Made by a program: the position numbers and the translations under genes
Notes under the pieces: model-generated
Seen by the model: only the letters and a program-made list of their open reading frames with translations
Databases searched by the model: none
Told to the model about the DNA's origin: nothing
In this document: piece by piece, positions 35,097 to 44,812 of the stretch
Layout: each line of letters starts with the position of its first letter
Position numbering within the stretch: the first letter of the stretch is position 1
Source: Parapedobacter indicus
Lineage (GTDB): Bacteria > Bacteroidota > Bacteroidia > Sphingobacteriales > Sphingobacteriaceae
NCBI RefSeq assembly: GCF_900113765.1
Contig: NZ_FOQO01000011.1
Location: forward strand, 124,001-188,000
Length of the DNA: 64,000 nt
Direction: 5' to 3'

Positions 35097-36164
35097 ATGA
35101 GCAAATCTAGTATAAACGTTGGCCTTATTGGCTTCGGCATAGGTGGACAAGTGTTCCATGCGCCGATTATTACTTCAGTGGACGGGCTGCGCCTGCATAA
35201 GGTAAGTGCCCGGCGTCCTGAACACCTGGAAATTCTTCACCGCCGGTATCCGGATACCCTGATCGTCGACAACGCAGATGCCATCATCCATGCCGACGAC
35301 ATCGACCTGGTGGTGGTGGCGACTTCCAACGACATGCATTATCCCTTTACGAAAGCGGCCCTCTTGGCAGGAAAGCATGTTGTGGTGGAAAAACCTTTCA
35401 CTAACACAACAGCGGAGGCCGACGAACTTATCGCGTTGGCAAAGCAACAGAACCGCTTATTAAGCGTGCATCACAACCAACGGTGGAACAGTGACTACCT
35501 TACGTTACGGAAGGTGATTGCGAGTGGAAGGCTGGGACGATTGGTCTCTTTTGAAGCTCGTTTCGACCGTTTTCGCAATGCACTCCGTCCGAATGCATGG
35601 CGCGAAGCCAACCTGCCAGGATCGGGTATCTGGTACGACCTCGGGGCACACCTGGTAGATCAGAGTCTGCAACTTTTCGGTCTGCCGCTGGCAATAAATG
35701 CGGATTTACGCATCCAACGACCCGGTGCCGGTGCAGTGGATGATTTTGATGTGATTCTCCATTACCCCAAAGTTAAGGTGTCGTTAAAGGGAGCCATGCT
35801 CGTTAAGGAGCCTACCCCCCGGTACGCACTGTATGGAATGGACGGCGCGTTTGTGAAACCAGGCATGGATCCACAGGAAGCTGCATTGCGGGGTGGTGCA
35901 TGGCCCAAGGGTGATCCCGATTGGGGAAAAGAACCGCAGGAAATATGGGGCAAGCTCAATGTCCTGGAAAATGGCGAAGATCGCCTGGAACAGATAGAAA
36001 GTGAACGGGGGGATTATCCCGGTTTTTACCGGAATATACGGGATGCGATTGCTGCTAGAGAAGAGCTGGCTGTTACAGCCGAACAGGCTCGGAATGTCAT
36101 TTACGTAATTGAGATGGGTGAAAAAAGCTGGGCGGAGCGACGAACGGTAGATTTACGATTTTAG
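35097..36164 (+). CDS. Gfo/Idh/MocA-family oxidoreductase
   Basis: A 355-residue NAD(P)-dependent oxidoreductase. The N-terminal Rossmann motif is VGLIGFGIGGQVFHAPII (about 8-25), the conserved EKP triad is HVVVEKPF (about 92-99), and a catalytic-type GIWYDLGAHLVDQ (DLGxHxxD, about 176-188) follows. It resembles the YdgJ/YvaA (scyllo-inositol dehydrogenase-like) branch, but the sugar substrate is not certain. It is followed one base later by a flavoprotein gene, so the two are likely co-transcribed. Confidence 0.93.
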   Translation: MSKSSINVGLIGFGIGGQVFHAPIITSVDGLRLHKVSARRPEHLEILHRRYPDTLIVDNADAIIHADDIDLVVVATSNDMHYPFTKAALLAGKHVVVEKPFTNTTAEADELIALAKQQNRLLSVHHNQRWNSDYLTLRKVIASGRLGRLVSFEARFDRFRNALRPNAWREANLPGSGIWYDLGAHLVDQSLQLFGLPLAINADLRIQRPGAGAVDDFDVILHYPKVKVSLKGAMLVKEPTPRYALYGMDGAFVKPGMDPQEAALRGGAWPKGDPDWGKEPQEIWGKLNVLENGEDRLEQIESERGDYPGFYRNIRDAIAAREELAVTAEQARNVIYVIEMGEKSWAERRTVDLRF

Positions 36165-36165
36165 G

Positions 36166-37374
36166 TTGGCGACGGAAGACAATCCTTACGATGCCGTGAT
36201 CGTCGGCGGCGGTGCCTGCGGTCTCATGTGCGCCATACAGGCGGGGCTGCGGGGAAAACAAACATTGGTTTTGGAACGAAACGACCATCCGGGGGCGAAG
36301 ATTCGCATTTCCGGCGGTGGTCGTTGTAATTACACCAATTTGAATACGGGCATTGACAATTTTGTATCCGTTGATCCTTCGTTTGCTAGCCATGCCCTGT
36401 CGAGCTGGACGGTAAAAGATACGGTTGGTTTTTTTGAACACCAGGGAATCGTTGGTAAAGAGAAGACGCTTGGCCAGCTATTCCCAATAAGTAACAACGC
36501 GAAAGATGTCGTGTCTGTATTGACGCGGCTGATGCAACGGTACGGGCAGCGGTTGCAAACCGGAAGCAACGCATTGTCCGTCGATAAACGGATGGATGGC
36601 CTATTTGAAGTAACCTATGAAAGCAGTGGAGTGAGGCATCGCATGATCACCCCAAAAGTGGTTTTTGCAAGCGGTGGGTTGCCGGTAGCAAAGCTGGGTG
36701 CCAGCGACTTTGCCATACGGATAGCGCGCCGGTTCGGATTAGAAATTGTGCCGACGGCTCCGGCGCTGGTTCCGCTGACGATCACGGGCAAAGATGCGGA
36801 ATGGTTTGCCGCATTGTCGGGCAATAGCGTGTTTTGCCGCGTATCCAATGAGCGTATTCACTTCGAAGAGAATATCCTGTTTACACATTGGGGAGTGAGC
36901 GGTCCGGCAATTCTGCAAATTTCTTCTTACTGGAGGCCGGGAGAAAGCATTGTCCTGAACCTGCTGCCGACACATTCCTTGGAACAGTTGATACAGACCG
37001 AACGGGCAGCTGGCGGAAGGCGACTGGTGGGACAGCTTTTGGGCGATTTTTATTCGCGGAGACTGGTAGAAGCACTTGGCCGTTTTCTTCCCATTCAAAC
37101 TAAAATAGCCTCGTTGGGCAAGGCAGACGCCAAACGGATTGCAGACACAATTCATCACTTTGTCGTGAAGCCTGCAGGAGATAAAGGGTATGACAAAGCG
37201 GAAGTGATGCGTGGGGGCATTGCCACCCGGGAGTTGGCGCAGACAACGCTGGAAGCGAAGAAAGTACCCGGATTATATTTCGGCGGAGAGTGTGTAGATA
37301 TGACGGGGTGGCTGGGTGGCTATAATTTTCAATGGGCATGGGCCAGTGGCTATGTCATTGCTCAGGCAATTTGA
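36166..37374 (+). CDS. BaiN/RdsA-family NAD(P)/FAD-dependent oxidoreductase (HI0933-like)
   Basis: A 402-residue flavoprotein of the YhiN/HI0933 family. FAD-binding DAVIVGGGACGLMCAIQAG (about 9-27) is followed by PGAKIRISGGGRCNYTN (about 44-60), which is diagnostic. The C-terminal FAD contact is GLYFGGECVDMTGWLGGYNFQWAWASG (about 366-392). The start is a TTG at 36166, one base after the preceding stop, because no ATG precedes the nucleotide-binding strand. The physiological substrate is not known for most members. Confidence 0.92.
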   Translation: MATEDNPYDAVIVGGGACGLMCAIQAGLRGKQTLVLERNDHPGAKIRISGGGRCNYTNLNTGIDNFVSVDPSFASHALSSWTVKDTVGFFEHQGIVGKEKTLGQLFPISNNAKDVVSVLTRLMQRYGQRLQTGSNALSVDKRMDGLFEVTYESSGVRHRMITPKVVFASGGLPVAKLGASDFAIRIARRFGLEIVPTAPALVPLTITGKDAEWFAALSGNSVFCRVSNERIHFEENILFTHWGVSGPAILQISSYWRPGESIVLNLLPTHSLEQLIQTERAAGGRRLVGQLLGDFYSRRLVEALGRFLPIQTKIASLGKADAKRIADTIHHFVVKPAGDKGYDKAEVMRGGIATRELAQTTLEAKKVPGLYFGGECVDMTGWLGGYNFQWAWASGYVIAQAI

Positions 37375-37387
37375 TGTGATATTTTTT

Positions 37388-37417
37388 TTGGAAGGCTAAA
37401 ACGGTTTATTATATTTG
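37388..37417 (+). promoter_or_regulatory. Bacteroidetes promoter for the sugar MFS transporter gene
   Basis: TTG at 37388-37390 and TATATTTG at 37410-37417 are 19 bases apart, a close match to the -33/-7 consensus. The ATG at 37442 lies 24 bp downstream. Confidence 0.6.
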
Positions 37418-37441
37418 GGCCACTGATTTAAAACCTTACGA

Positions 37442-38707
37442 ATGGAGAACACCTTACCGCCGGCAGCAAAGGAAGTGCCGGCTCGTCACGCCGCCAAACT
37501 CACAGAGCGCAATTATTTATTGGTATTTGGATTTGTCACGTTGTTGTTTCTGTTATGGGGCGTGGCCATCACCATGGGGGATGTTCTAAATAAGCATTTT
37601 CAGGCAGTGCTTGGGATCAGCAAAGCCCAGTCTGGCTTGGTGCAGTTTTCCATCTTTGGGGCCTACGCTGTCATGGGAATTCCTGCGGGGCTTTTCATGA
37701 AGCGGTTTGGTTACAAGAGCGGTGTATTGTTGGGGCTAGCGCTTTATGCCGTGGGAGCGTTCCTGTTTGTACCTGCGGCAGAGGCCGAATCGTTCGGCTT
37801 CTTCCGGATAGCCCTCTTTGTCTTAGCTTGCGGCTTGGCTACACTGGAAACCGTGTCACATCCCTTTATTGCTGTATTGGGCGAACAGGCGTCAAGCGAT
37901 AGGCGAATCAATTTTGCCCAATCGTTCAACGGGCTGGGAACCATTATCGGCCCCACGCTAGGGAGCTATTTTATTCTAAGTGGAAACATCGGTACAACGG
38001 GAAGTCTTACTTCGGTGAAGTTGCTGTACATCGGTATCGGGATCACGATTACCCTCGTGGCGGTGGCATTTAGTCTGTTGCGTGTTCCGGCATTGCCTAC
38101 GGAACACGTTCCTAGCAGTTCCGATCCGGCGGCAACGACAGCACCCAAAAAAAGTCTTTTCCAGCATCGTCATTTTGTTTGGGCCTTTGTGGCGCAATTT
38201 TTTAACACCGCAGCCCAGGGCGGTACCTGGGCGTTTTTCATTAATTACGGTCATGAAAAGATGGGGCTCAGCGACGAGATGGCCGGATACTATTTTGCCG
38301 TGAGCATGGTGATGATGACAGTCGGACGGTTTGTGGGAACATTCCTGATGAAATTCATTGCGCCAAACAAGTTGTTGGCTGTGTTTGCACTGTGTAACGT
38401 GCTGATGTGTTTGCTTATCGCGCAAAGCTGGGGATGGCCGTCGTTTGTGGCGCTGTTGATGCTTAATTTCTTTTTCAGCATTATGTTTCCGACGATTTTC
38501 AGTCTTGGTCTCAAGAATCTGGGACCGCATACGCAGCGTGCCTCTTCCTTCATTGTAATGGGCGTAGTAGGAGCGGCCCTCTTCCCGTTTGTTATGGGTA
38601 AGGTAGCTGATTACGATGTCGCTACGGCGTATTACCTACCGATCATCTGCTATTTGGTGATTTTCCTGTTTGGGGCAAAGCTGTATAAAACCGGTCCACG
38701 CTTCTGA
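37442..38707 (+). CDS. Sugar MFS transporter (FucP/GluP-like)
   Basis: A 421-residue major facilitator of the FHS (fucose-galactose-glucose:H+ symporter) group, with about twelve helices. The N-terminal FVTLLFLLWGVAITMGDVLNKHFQ is the diagnostic FHS helix 1 with an acidic residue near its end. ETVSHPFIAVLGEQASSDRRINFAQSFNGLGTIIGP follows in the first half, as in FucP/GluP. Uptake of a hexose or 6-deoxyhexose is likely. It has its own promoter and is followed directly by the RNase P RNA gene. Confidence 0.92.
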   Translation: MENTLPPAAKEVPARHAAKLTERNYLLVFGFVTLLFLLWGVAITMGDVLNKHFQAVLGISKAQSGLVQFSIFGAYAVMGIPAGLFMKRFGYKSGVLLGLALYAVGAFLFVPAAEAESFGFFRIALFVLACGLATLETVSHPFIAVLGEQASSDRRINFAQSFNGLGTIIGPTLGSYFILSGNIGTTGSLTSVKLLYIGIGITITLVAVAFSLLRVPALPTEHVPSSSDPAATTAPKKSLFQHRHFVWAFVAQFFNTAAQGGTWAFFINYGHEKMGLSDEMAGYYFAVSMVMMTVGRFVGTFLMKFIAPNKLLAVFALCNVLMCLLIAQSWGWPSFVALLMLNFFFSIMFPTIFSLGLKNLGPHTQRASSFIVMGVVGAALFPFVMGKVADYDVATAYYLPIICYLVIFLFGAKLYKTGPRF

Positions 38708-38724
38708 ATTCGTGACTTATTGTT

Positions 38725-38732
38725 TACCTTTG
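38725..38732 (+). promoter_or_regulatory. -7 box of the RNase P RNA gene (TACCTTTG)
   Basis: TACCTTTG fits TAnnTTTG and ends about six bases before the predicted 5' end of the RNA at 38738. It begins only 18 bases after the stop codon of the upstream MFS gene, so the promoter's upstream half lies within that gene's end. Confidence 0.5.
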
Positions 38733-38737
38733 CAGCA

Positions 38738-39126
38738 AAAAGCAGGCCCGTTCTATCGCCGCGGCAGCAGCCGGGGAGGAAAGTCCGGACAACACAGAGC
38801 ACCTCGCTTCCTAACGGGAAGGGCCCCGATGCAGATTGGGGTACGGAAAGTGCCACAGAAAACAAACCGCTTCGATTCGTTGGAGCAAGGGTGAAAACGT
38901 GGGGTAAGAGCCCACGGCTTTGTATGGCAACATACATCGCGGTAAACCCCGGGGGTTGAAAGGCCAAATAGGTTGCGGATTACTGGAGCTGCTCGCTTCT
39001 AATTTGCCGGTAGGCAAACACCGCAACGGGTAGGCCGATGGAGCCTGCTAGTGATGGCAGGCCTAGATAAATGATAGAAGCCCCGCTTGCGGGGAACAGA
39101 ATCCGGCTTATAGGGTTTGCTTTTTT
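38738..39126 (+). ncRNA. rnpB: RNase P RNA (class A)
   Basis: The catalytic RNA that trims tRNA 5' leaders, about 389 nt. The 5' universally conserved GAGGAAAGTCCGGAC (about 38776) and the 3' counterpart AGATAAATGATAGAAG... ACAGAATCCGGCTTAT (about 39064-39110) are present. AAGCAGGCCC at the start pairs with GGGTTTGCTT at the end (helix P1), which defines both ends to within a few bases. The T-run after the last helix may serve as terminator. The gene sits alone between an MFS gene and an NtrC-type regulator gene. Confidence 0.96.
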
Positions 39127-39139
39127 GTAAAATACAAAT

Positions 39140-40555
39140 ATGACCAAGATATTAATCATTGACGACGAACGGGCTATCCGTAGTACCCTCAGAGAAATTC
39201 TTGAATACGAAGATTATAAGGTAATCGATACGGACAATGGTATCGATGGTTTGGCGATTATCAAAAAAGAAGATATCGATCTGGTACTTTGCGATATTAA
39301 AATGAGCAAGATGGATGGGATGGAAGTGCTTACCGAAGCAATAGCCATCAAACCCGATCTACCTTTTATCATGATATCGGGGCACGGTACCATCGAAACT
39401 GCTGTCGAAGCGAGCAAAAAGGGTGCTTACGATTTTATTTCCAAACCACCCGATCTGAATCGGTTATTGATCACGGTACGTAATGCATTGGAACGCGGTA
39501 CTTTGGTTACCGAAACGAAGGTGCTGAAGCGGAAAGTAAGCAAAACGCGTGATATACTTGGTGATTCAGGTGCCATCCAACGCATCAAAGAAACGATCGA
39601 GCGGGTTGCTCCAACCGATGCCAGGGTACTGATAACAGGGGCCAACGGTAGCGGTAAAGAATTGGTTGCGCGTTGGCTGCATGAAAAATCGCCGCGGGCG
39701 GGAGCGCCATTGGTCGAAGTGAACTGTGCTGCCATCCCGTCAGAATTAATTGAAAGCGAGCTTTTTGGACACGAAAAGGGGTCATTTACATCTGCCGTAA
39801 AACAACGCATCGGGAAGTTCGAACAGGCGCATAACGGAACGCTGTTTTTGGATGAGATCGGCGACATGAGCCTTTCTGCCCAGGCAAAGGTGCTGAGGGC
39901 ATTGCAGGAAAATAAGATCACCCGCGTAGGTGGGGAGAAGGAGATTACCGTCAACGTACGGGTGATTGCAGCGACTAACAAGGATTTGCTCAAAGAGATC
40001 GATGCGGGTAATTTCCGTATGGACTTGTACCATCGATTGAGTGTTATCATTATTCATGTTCCGCCGTTGACCGAGCGGAAAGGAGATATCCCTACTTTGG
40101 CCGAGCATTTTTGCGAGGAGGTTTGCAACGAATACAACATGCCGGTGAAGAAAATCACCGTGGACGCAATGGACGCCCTCAAAGAACTGCCCTGGACTGG
40201 CAATATCCGGGAACTGCGTAATATGGTAGAACGTCTGATTATCCTGAGTGATAAGTCGATTACCGACAGAGATGTACGGACGTTTGCAAACCCCAGTTTA
40301 GCAAGTGTGAGCCACGAAGAAGTTGCAAAAGTGGATGAAGCGGCTATTTCTCACCCCGCAGTAATCAACCTGATGACCCAATACGATGATTTCTCCTCAT
40401 TTCAGGACTTCAAGGATCATACAGAAAAAGAATACATCAAATACAAATTGGAAAAAAATGGATGGAATGTATCCAAAACAGCGGATGAAATTGATATCCA
40501 ACGCAGCCATTTGTATAGCAAGATCGAAAAATACGGTTTGAAAAGAGAATCATAG
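39140..40555 (+). CDS. NtrC-type response regulator (REC-AAA+-Fis)
   Basis: A 471-residue sigma-54-activator-like regulator. The receiver domain has IIDDE (about 6-10) and phospho-acceptor Asp in VLCDIKMSKMDG (about 54). The AAA+ domain has Walker A GANGSGKE (about 169), and Walker B-type FLDEIGDMS. The loop that contacts sigma-54, normally GAFTGA, reads GSFTSA. The C-terminus has an FIS-like helix-turn-helix (WNVSKTADEIDIQRSHLYSKIEKYGL). No partner kinase gene is adjacent. It starts just after rnpB and may be read partly from the rnpB promoter. Confidence 0.93.
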   Translation: MTKILIIDDERAIRSTLREILEYEDYKVIDTDNGIDGLAIIKKEDIDLVLCDIKMSKMDGMEVLTEAIAIKPDLPFIMISGHGTIETAVEASKKGAYDFISKPPDLNRLLITVRNALERGTLVTETKVLKRKVSKTRDILGDSGAIQRIKETIERVAPTDARVLITGANGSGKELVARWLHEKSPRAGAPLVEVNCAAIPSELIESELFGHEKGSFTSAVKQRIGKFEQAHNGTLFLDEIGDMSLSAQAKVLRALQENKITRVGGEKEITVNVRVIAATNKDLLKEIDAGNFRMDLYHRLSVIIIHVPPLTERKGDIPTLAEHFCEEVCNEYNMPVKKITVDAMDALKELPWTGNIRELRNMVERLIILSDKSITDRDVRTFANPSLASVSHEEVAKVDEAAISHPAVINLMTQYDDFSSFQDFKDHTEKEYIKYKLEKNGWNVSKTADEIDIQRSHLYSKIEKYGLKRES

Positions 40556-40569
40556 CCCACATGGGCTAT
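40552..40569. terminator. Hairpin between convergent genes
   Basis: ATAGCCC and GGGCTAT form a perfect 7-bp stem with a 4-base loop ACAT, overlapping the stop codon of the NtrC-type gene. It sits between that gene and a convergent small membrane-protein gene, so it can act in both directions, although T-runs on either side are short. Confidence 0.55.
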
Positions 40570-40573
40570 GATT

Positions 40574-40756
40574 TCATTCGTTAAATTTTCTGTATTGTTT
40601 CCGAACAAGTACAATCACAACGATAACCAGTACAATTCCCCCAAGAACGATGTAGCCATACGTCTGCCAGGGGCTTGCAGCCGTTTCGGGTTCGCTGTGC
40701 TGAATAACGGCGATGAGGTTAAAAAACGCAAATAATAAGGCAACGGTACTGTGCAT
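40574..40756 (-). CDS. Small single-span membrane protein
   Basis: A 60-residue protein with an N-terminal hydrophobic signal-like segment (MHSTVALLFAFFNLIAVIQH), a short polar loop and a strong membrane helix (YIVLGGIVLVIVVIVLVRK) ending in a basic tail KQYRKFNE. The ATG at 40756 was chosen because the upstream extension reads as non-coding. Family unknown; similar tiny membrane proteins are common near regulators in this group, but I see no direct functional link. Confidence 0.6.
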   Translation of the reverse strand: MHSTVALLFAFFNLIAVIQHSEPETAASPWQTYGYIVLGGIVLVIVVIVLVRKQYRKFNE

Positions 40757-40850
40757 GATGGCATCATAATTTCCGTACAATATACAAATATAAATGCACA
40801 AATAACCGTTATGTTTTTTTTATTTCGCTTTTTGACAAAACGTATGCCCG

Positions 40851-42032
40851 CTAGGCAATTTCAGCGATAAATACGCCATCACGGTTGACCGCATCCCGGT
40901 TTTTAAGGATATTTCCCAAATTTACCTTGCCAATTACATATTTGAAATTGTTGGCGTAAAAACGTTCGCTGATGGACGAAAATCCGAGTGTTTCGATCAG
41001 CTGTTCATCTTCATAACGAAGGTAGACCTGAATGTCCCAATCGGTGCTATATGTCAGTTCACCCGCCCCAAGATGTTTTTTATATTCGTATTTGTATCCG
41101 TACCGGAGCGCAGCAATGTCAGACAACACCGCAGATCCGGTGGGATGCCCTCCAGCACCCTTGCCATAGAAAAATTGTTCATCAGCAAATGCAGCTTTAA
41201 CCAGTACACCGTTATACTCGTTTTCCACGGCGTAAAGGATGTTGTCGGGAGAGACCAGTTTTGGCAGTACGTAGAGAATGACTGCTTTGTCGTTAATTTC
41301 CCGTGCGGTAGGAATTAGTTTTATTCTGAAATTTTTCTCCCGCGCAAATTGAATATCCGAAGCGCCCAACTTATCGATTCCGATGTTTAAGATGGCATCG
41401 GGGGATAAATACAAGCCATAAGCATGGGAGGCAACGATGGTCAATTTAAATTTAGCGTCAAATCCGCCGACGTCTAACGTAGGATCGGTTTCCGCAAACC
41501 CAAGGTCTTGTGCTTGTTTCAATGCGGTTGAATACGCTAAGTTTTCATTGAATATTTTCGAAAGAATGTAGTTGGATGAACCGTTGAAGATACCAGTTAC
41601 CGAATGCAATAGCTCGTTGTCATAGTATTCTTCCAGGTTTCGGATAATGGGGATACTGCCGCACACAGCACCTTCGTAAAGTAGGCTGGTGCCATGTTTA
41701 TGCTGAATATCCACCAATTCTTCCAGGTGGGTGGCGATCATCTTTTTATTTGCCGAAACCACATTCTTGCCCGATCGGAGTGCTGCGGAAACGATGTCAA
41801 AGGCTGCCGCGGCGTCATCTATTAATTCGACCACGGTATTGATTTCGGGGTCGTCCAACACAGACCTCGCATCCGTGGTGAATAACGATGCGGGCAATGT
41901 TCTTTTTTTTTCGGGATGTTTGATGACGAACCGTTTGATGGCAAGGTTGAGATTTTTGGTCTTGATGATGTCGTGTAGCCCTTGTCCCACTACGCCGAAA
42001 CCGAAAAGTCCTAAGGTAAGTTTGTTGTCCAT
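40851..42032 (-). CDS. hom: Homoserine dehydrogenase
   Basis: A 393-residue NAD(P)-dependent enzyme converting aspartate semialdehyde to homoserine. The N-terminal Rossmann motif is LGLFGFGVVGQGLHD (about 6-20). The catalytic-domain signatures are NGSSNYILSKIFNENLAYSTALKQAQDLGFAETDPTLDVGGFDAKFKL (about 150-197), with the catalytic Lys in DAKFKL. It is short for a hom gene: the usual C-terminal ACT regulatory domain is lacking or reduced. As last gene of the metY-metX-hom unit it supplies homoserine for methionine synthesis. Confidence 0.93.
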   Translation of the reverse strand: MDNKLTLGLFGFGVVGQGLHDIIKTKNLNLAIKRFVIKHPEKKRTLPASLFTTDARSVLDDPEINTVVELIDDAAAAFDIVSAALRSGKNVVSANKKMIATHLEELVDIQHKHGTSLLYEGAVCGSIPIIRNLEEYYDNELLHSVTGIFNGSSNYILSKIFNENLAYSTALKQAQDLGFAETDPTLDVGGFDAKFKLTIVASHAYGLYLSPDAILNIGIDKLGASDIQFAREKNFRIKLIPTAREINDKAVILYVLPKLVSPDNILYAVENEYNGVLVKAAFADEQFFYGKGAGGHPTGSAVLSDIAALRYGYKYEYKKHLGAGELTYSTDWDIQVYLRYEDEQLIETLGFSSISERFYANNFKYVIGKVNLGNILKNRDAVNRDGVFIAEIA

Positions 42033-42054
42033 GTTTGCTGTTATGTCAATATAG

Positions 42055-43122
42055 TTAGCTCACTTGTTGATAAGCTAGTTGATTTTGGGTCGCCTTGTTG
42101 TGACTGAGGAACCTTGAGATCTCTTCCGTAATCCGCTCGGTCTCTATAAGAAAGCCGTCATGTCCATAAAATGAGTTGATTTCGGCATATACCGCGTCTG
42201 GAATGTGGTTGGTTAGGAATTTTTGCTCCGTTATGGGGAATAAGAGGTCGCTGTTGATTCCAATGACCAATGTTTTTGCCTTGATCTGGCGCAAAACGTC
42301 ACGTATATCCGCGCGTCCGCGTCCGATATTGTGCCCATCCATCGCTTTGCTCAGGAACCAATAGCTATAAGCGTTGAAACGCTTGACCAGTTTCTCTCCC
42401 TGATAATTCTGATACGAAGAGGCCCGGAAGCCATCTGTTTTTTCATTCGAAGTTTCCAGTTGAGTGGCCCCATAGGTGTCATATCCGCGATAAGACAGCA
42501 ATGCCATACTGCGGGCCGCTTTCAGCCCTTTCGCCCCCCCATTAGGTTTGTTCGCATAAAAGGTCCGATCGGCACTGATGGCAAGTCGCTGACTTTCATT
42601 GAATGCGATACCCCAGGGAGAATGGATGGCATTTGTCGCAACAAGTACCAGGCGGTCAATCCGGCTGGAATCCATAATAGCCCATTCCAACACTTGCTGG
42701 CCACCCAACGAGCCACCAATGGCCAACGCGATTTTTTCGATGCCTAAATGAGCTGCAAGCAATCGGTGCGCGGCCGCTACATCCCGGATAGAAAACGAAG
42801 GGAAAGCTAAGTAATAGGGTTGTCCGGTTGCCGGATTGATGCTCAAAGGGTAGGTAGTCCCGTAAGGAGATCCGATACTGTTTGCACAAATTATAAAATA
42901 ATCTTTCGGATTGAAGAAATCAGTTGAGCCGAACAATCCCGGCCACCACTCGAAAACGTCCGAATTACCCGTAAGTGCATGACAAACCCATACCACGTTA
43001 TCTTTCCGTTCATTCAGGCTACCATATGTGTGGTAAGCGATTCGAAGGTTTTCGATTCGCTTACCACTTTCAAGTGTGAATGTATCTGAACACGTAAATG
43101 TTTGTATGCTCATACGAGGCAT
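42055..43122 (-). CDS. metX: Homoserine O-acetyltransferase
   Basis: A 355-residue alpha/beta hydrolase-fold enzyme that acetylates homoserine with acetyl-CoA. The nucleophile Ser is in IGGSLGGQQVLEWA (about 145-158), the family text YHTYGSLNERKDNVVWVCHALTG and GSPYGTTYP precede it, and the catalytic His is in SFYGHDGFLIE (about 320). Its stop is 22 bp before hom, and it begins two bases after metY, so the operon is tightly packed. Confidence 0.96.
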   Translation of the reverse strand: MPRMSIQTFTCSDTFTLESGKRIENLRIAYHTYGSLNERKDNVVWVCHALTGNSDVFEWWPGLFGSTDFFNPKDYFIICANSIGSPYGTTYPLSINPATGQPYYLAFPSFSIRDVAAAHRLLAAHLGIEKIALAIGGSLGGQQVLEWAIMDSSRIDRLVLVATNAIHSPWGIAFNESQRLAISADRTFYANKPNGGAKGLKAARSMALLSYRGYDTYGATQLETSNEKTDGFRASSYQNYQGEKLVKRFNAYSYWFLSKAMDGHNIGRGRADIRDVLRQIKAKTLVIGINSDLLFPITEQKFLTNHIPDAVYAEINSFYGHDGFLIETERITEEISRFLSHNKATQNQLAYQQVS

Positions 43123-43124
43123 AA

Positions 43125-44429
<1,305 letters not shown>

Positions 44430-44487
44430 TTATTGTTTTAGAATTTTAAATTTGTTTTAAAATGGATAATCCGATTGGATGCTATTT

Positions 44488-44527
44488 AGCTATAACCGCC
44501 TTAAACGGCGGCTACTCGTGAATAGCT
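44488..44527 (-). promoter_or_regulatory. Two-tier hairpin in the metY leader
   Basis: Inner stem CCGCC (44496-44500) with GGCGG (44507-44511) around a 6-base loop; outer stem AGCTAT (44488-44493) with ATAGCT (44522-44527). It begins, on the minus strand, about ten bases after the stop codon of the Cys-rich leader ORF and ends about 61 bases before the metY ATG. A ribosome stalled on the last Cys codons would come close to it or cover part of it, as in attenuation leaders. No long U-run follows, so it may act on translation rather than on termination. Confidence 0.5.
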
Positions 44528-44537
44528 GGCAAAGGGC

Positions 44538-44639
44538 CTAGCAACATCCGCACATACCCTGTACGCCCGGGCACATTCGGCGGACTCCCGCCCTTATGGA
44601 TGCTAAATAATGAAAGTTACTTGAAAAATCCGTATTCAT
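44538..44639 (-). CDS. Cys- and Met-rich leader peptide ORF upstream of metY
   Basis: An ATG at 44639, ten bases after the P1 helix of the SAM-I aptamer, opens a frame of 33 codons ending in TAG at 44538-44540. The peptide begins MNTDFSSNFHYLASIRAGVR and ends RMCPGVQGMCGCC, with four Cys and two further Met in the last twelve residues. It is too short for standard gene finding. The concentration of Cys codons just before the stop, the position between aptamer and metY, and the hairpin after it are the features of an amino-acid-responsive leader peptide. Translation itself is not shown by sequence. Confidence 0.5.
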   Translation of the reverse strand: MNTDFSSNFHYLASIRAGVRRMCPGVQGMCGCC

Positions 44640-44649
44640 CGTCTTATTA

Positions 44650-44760
44650 TTTATATGCTCCCAATCGATATCGTTTGGGACAGGAATTGGCACCTTTTCC
44701 ACCGTTTGCGAATGGTTGCCAGTGGGTCACTGAGCCAGTCTCTCGCCACTTCTTTATAAA
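44650..44760 (-). promoter_or_regulatory. SAM-I (S-box) riboswitch aptamer
   Basis: On the minus strand the element starts with TTTATA, which pairs with TATAAA at its end (helix P1). Inside lie the conserved GCGAGAGACTGGCTCAGTGA, CTGGCAACC and AAAGGTGCCAATTCC blocks of SAM-I riboswitches, followed by the P4-like TCCCAAACGA...TTGGGAGCA hairpin. It precedes metY-metX-hom by about 220 bases and should repress the operon when S-adenosylmethionine is abundant. Confidence 0.93.
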
Positions 44761-44812
44761 CCAAGACCTTAAAGAGGAATTGATTTGTATGTGCCTAAAC
44801 ACATAACGGATG

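Noticed and set aside
38738-39126. Short ORFs overlapping the RNase P RNA
   Set aside because: They appear in several frames over a strongly conserved structural RNA and show no coding signal.
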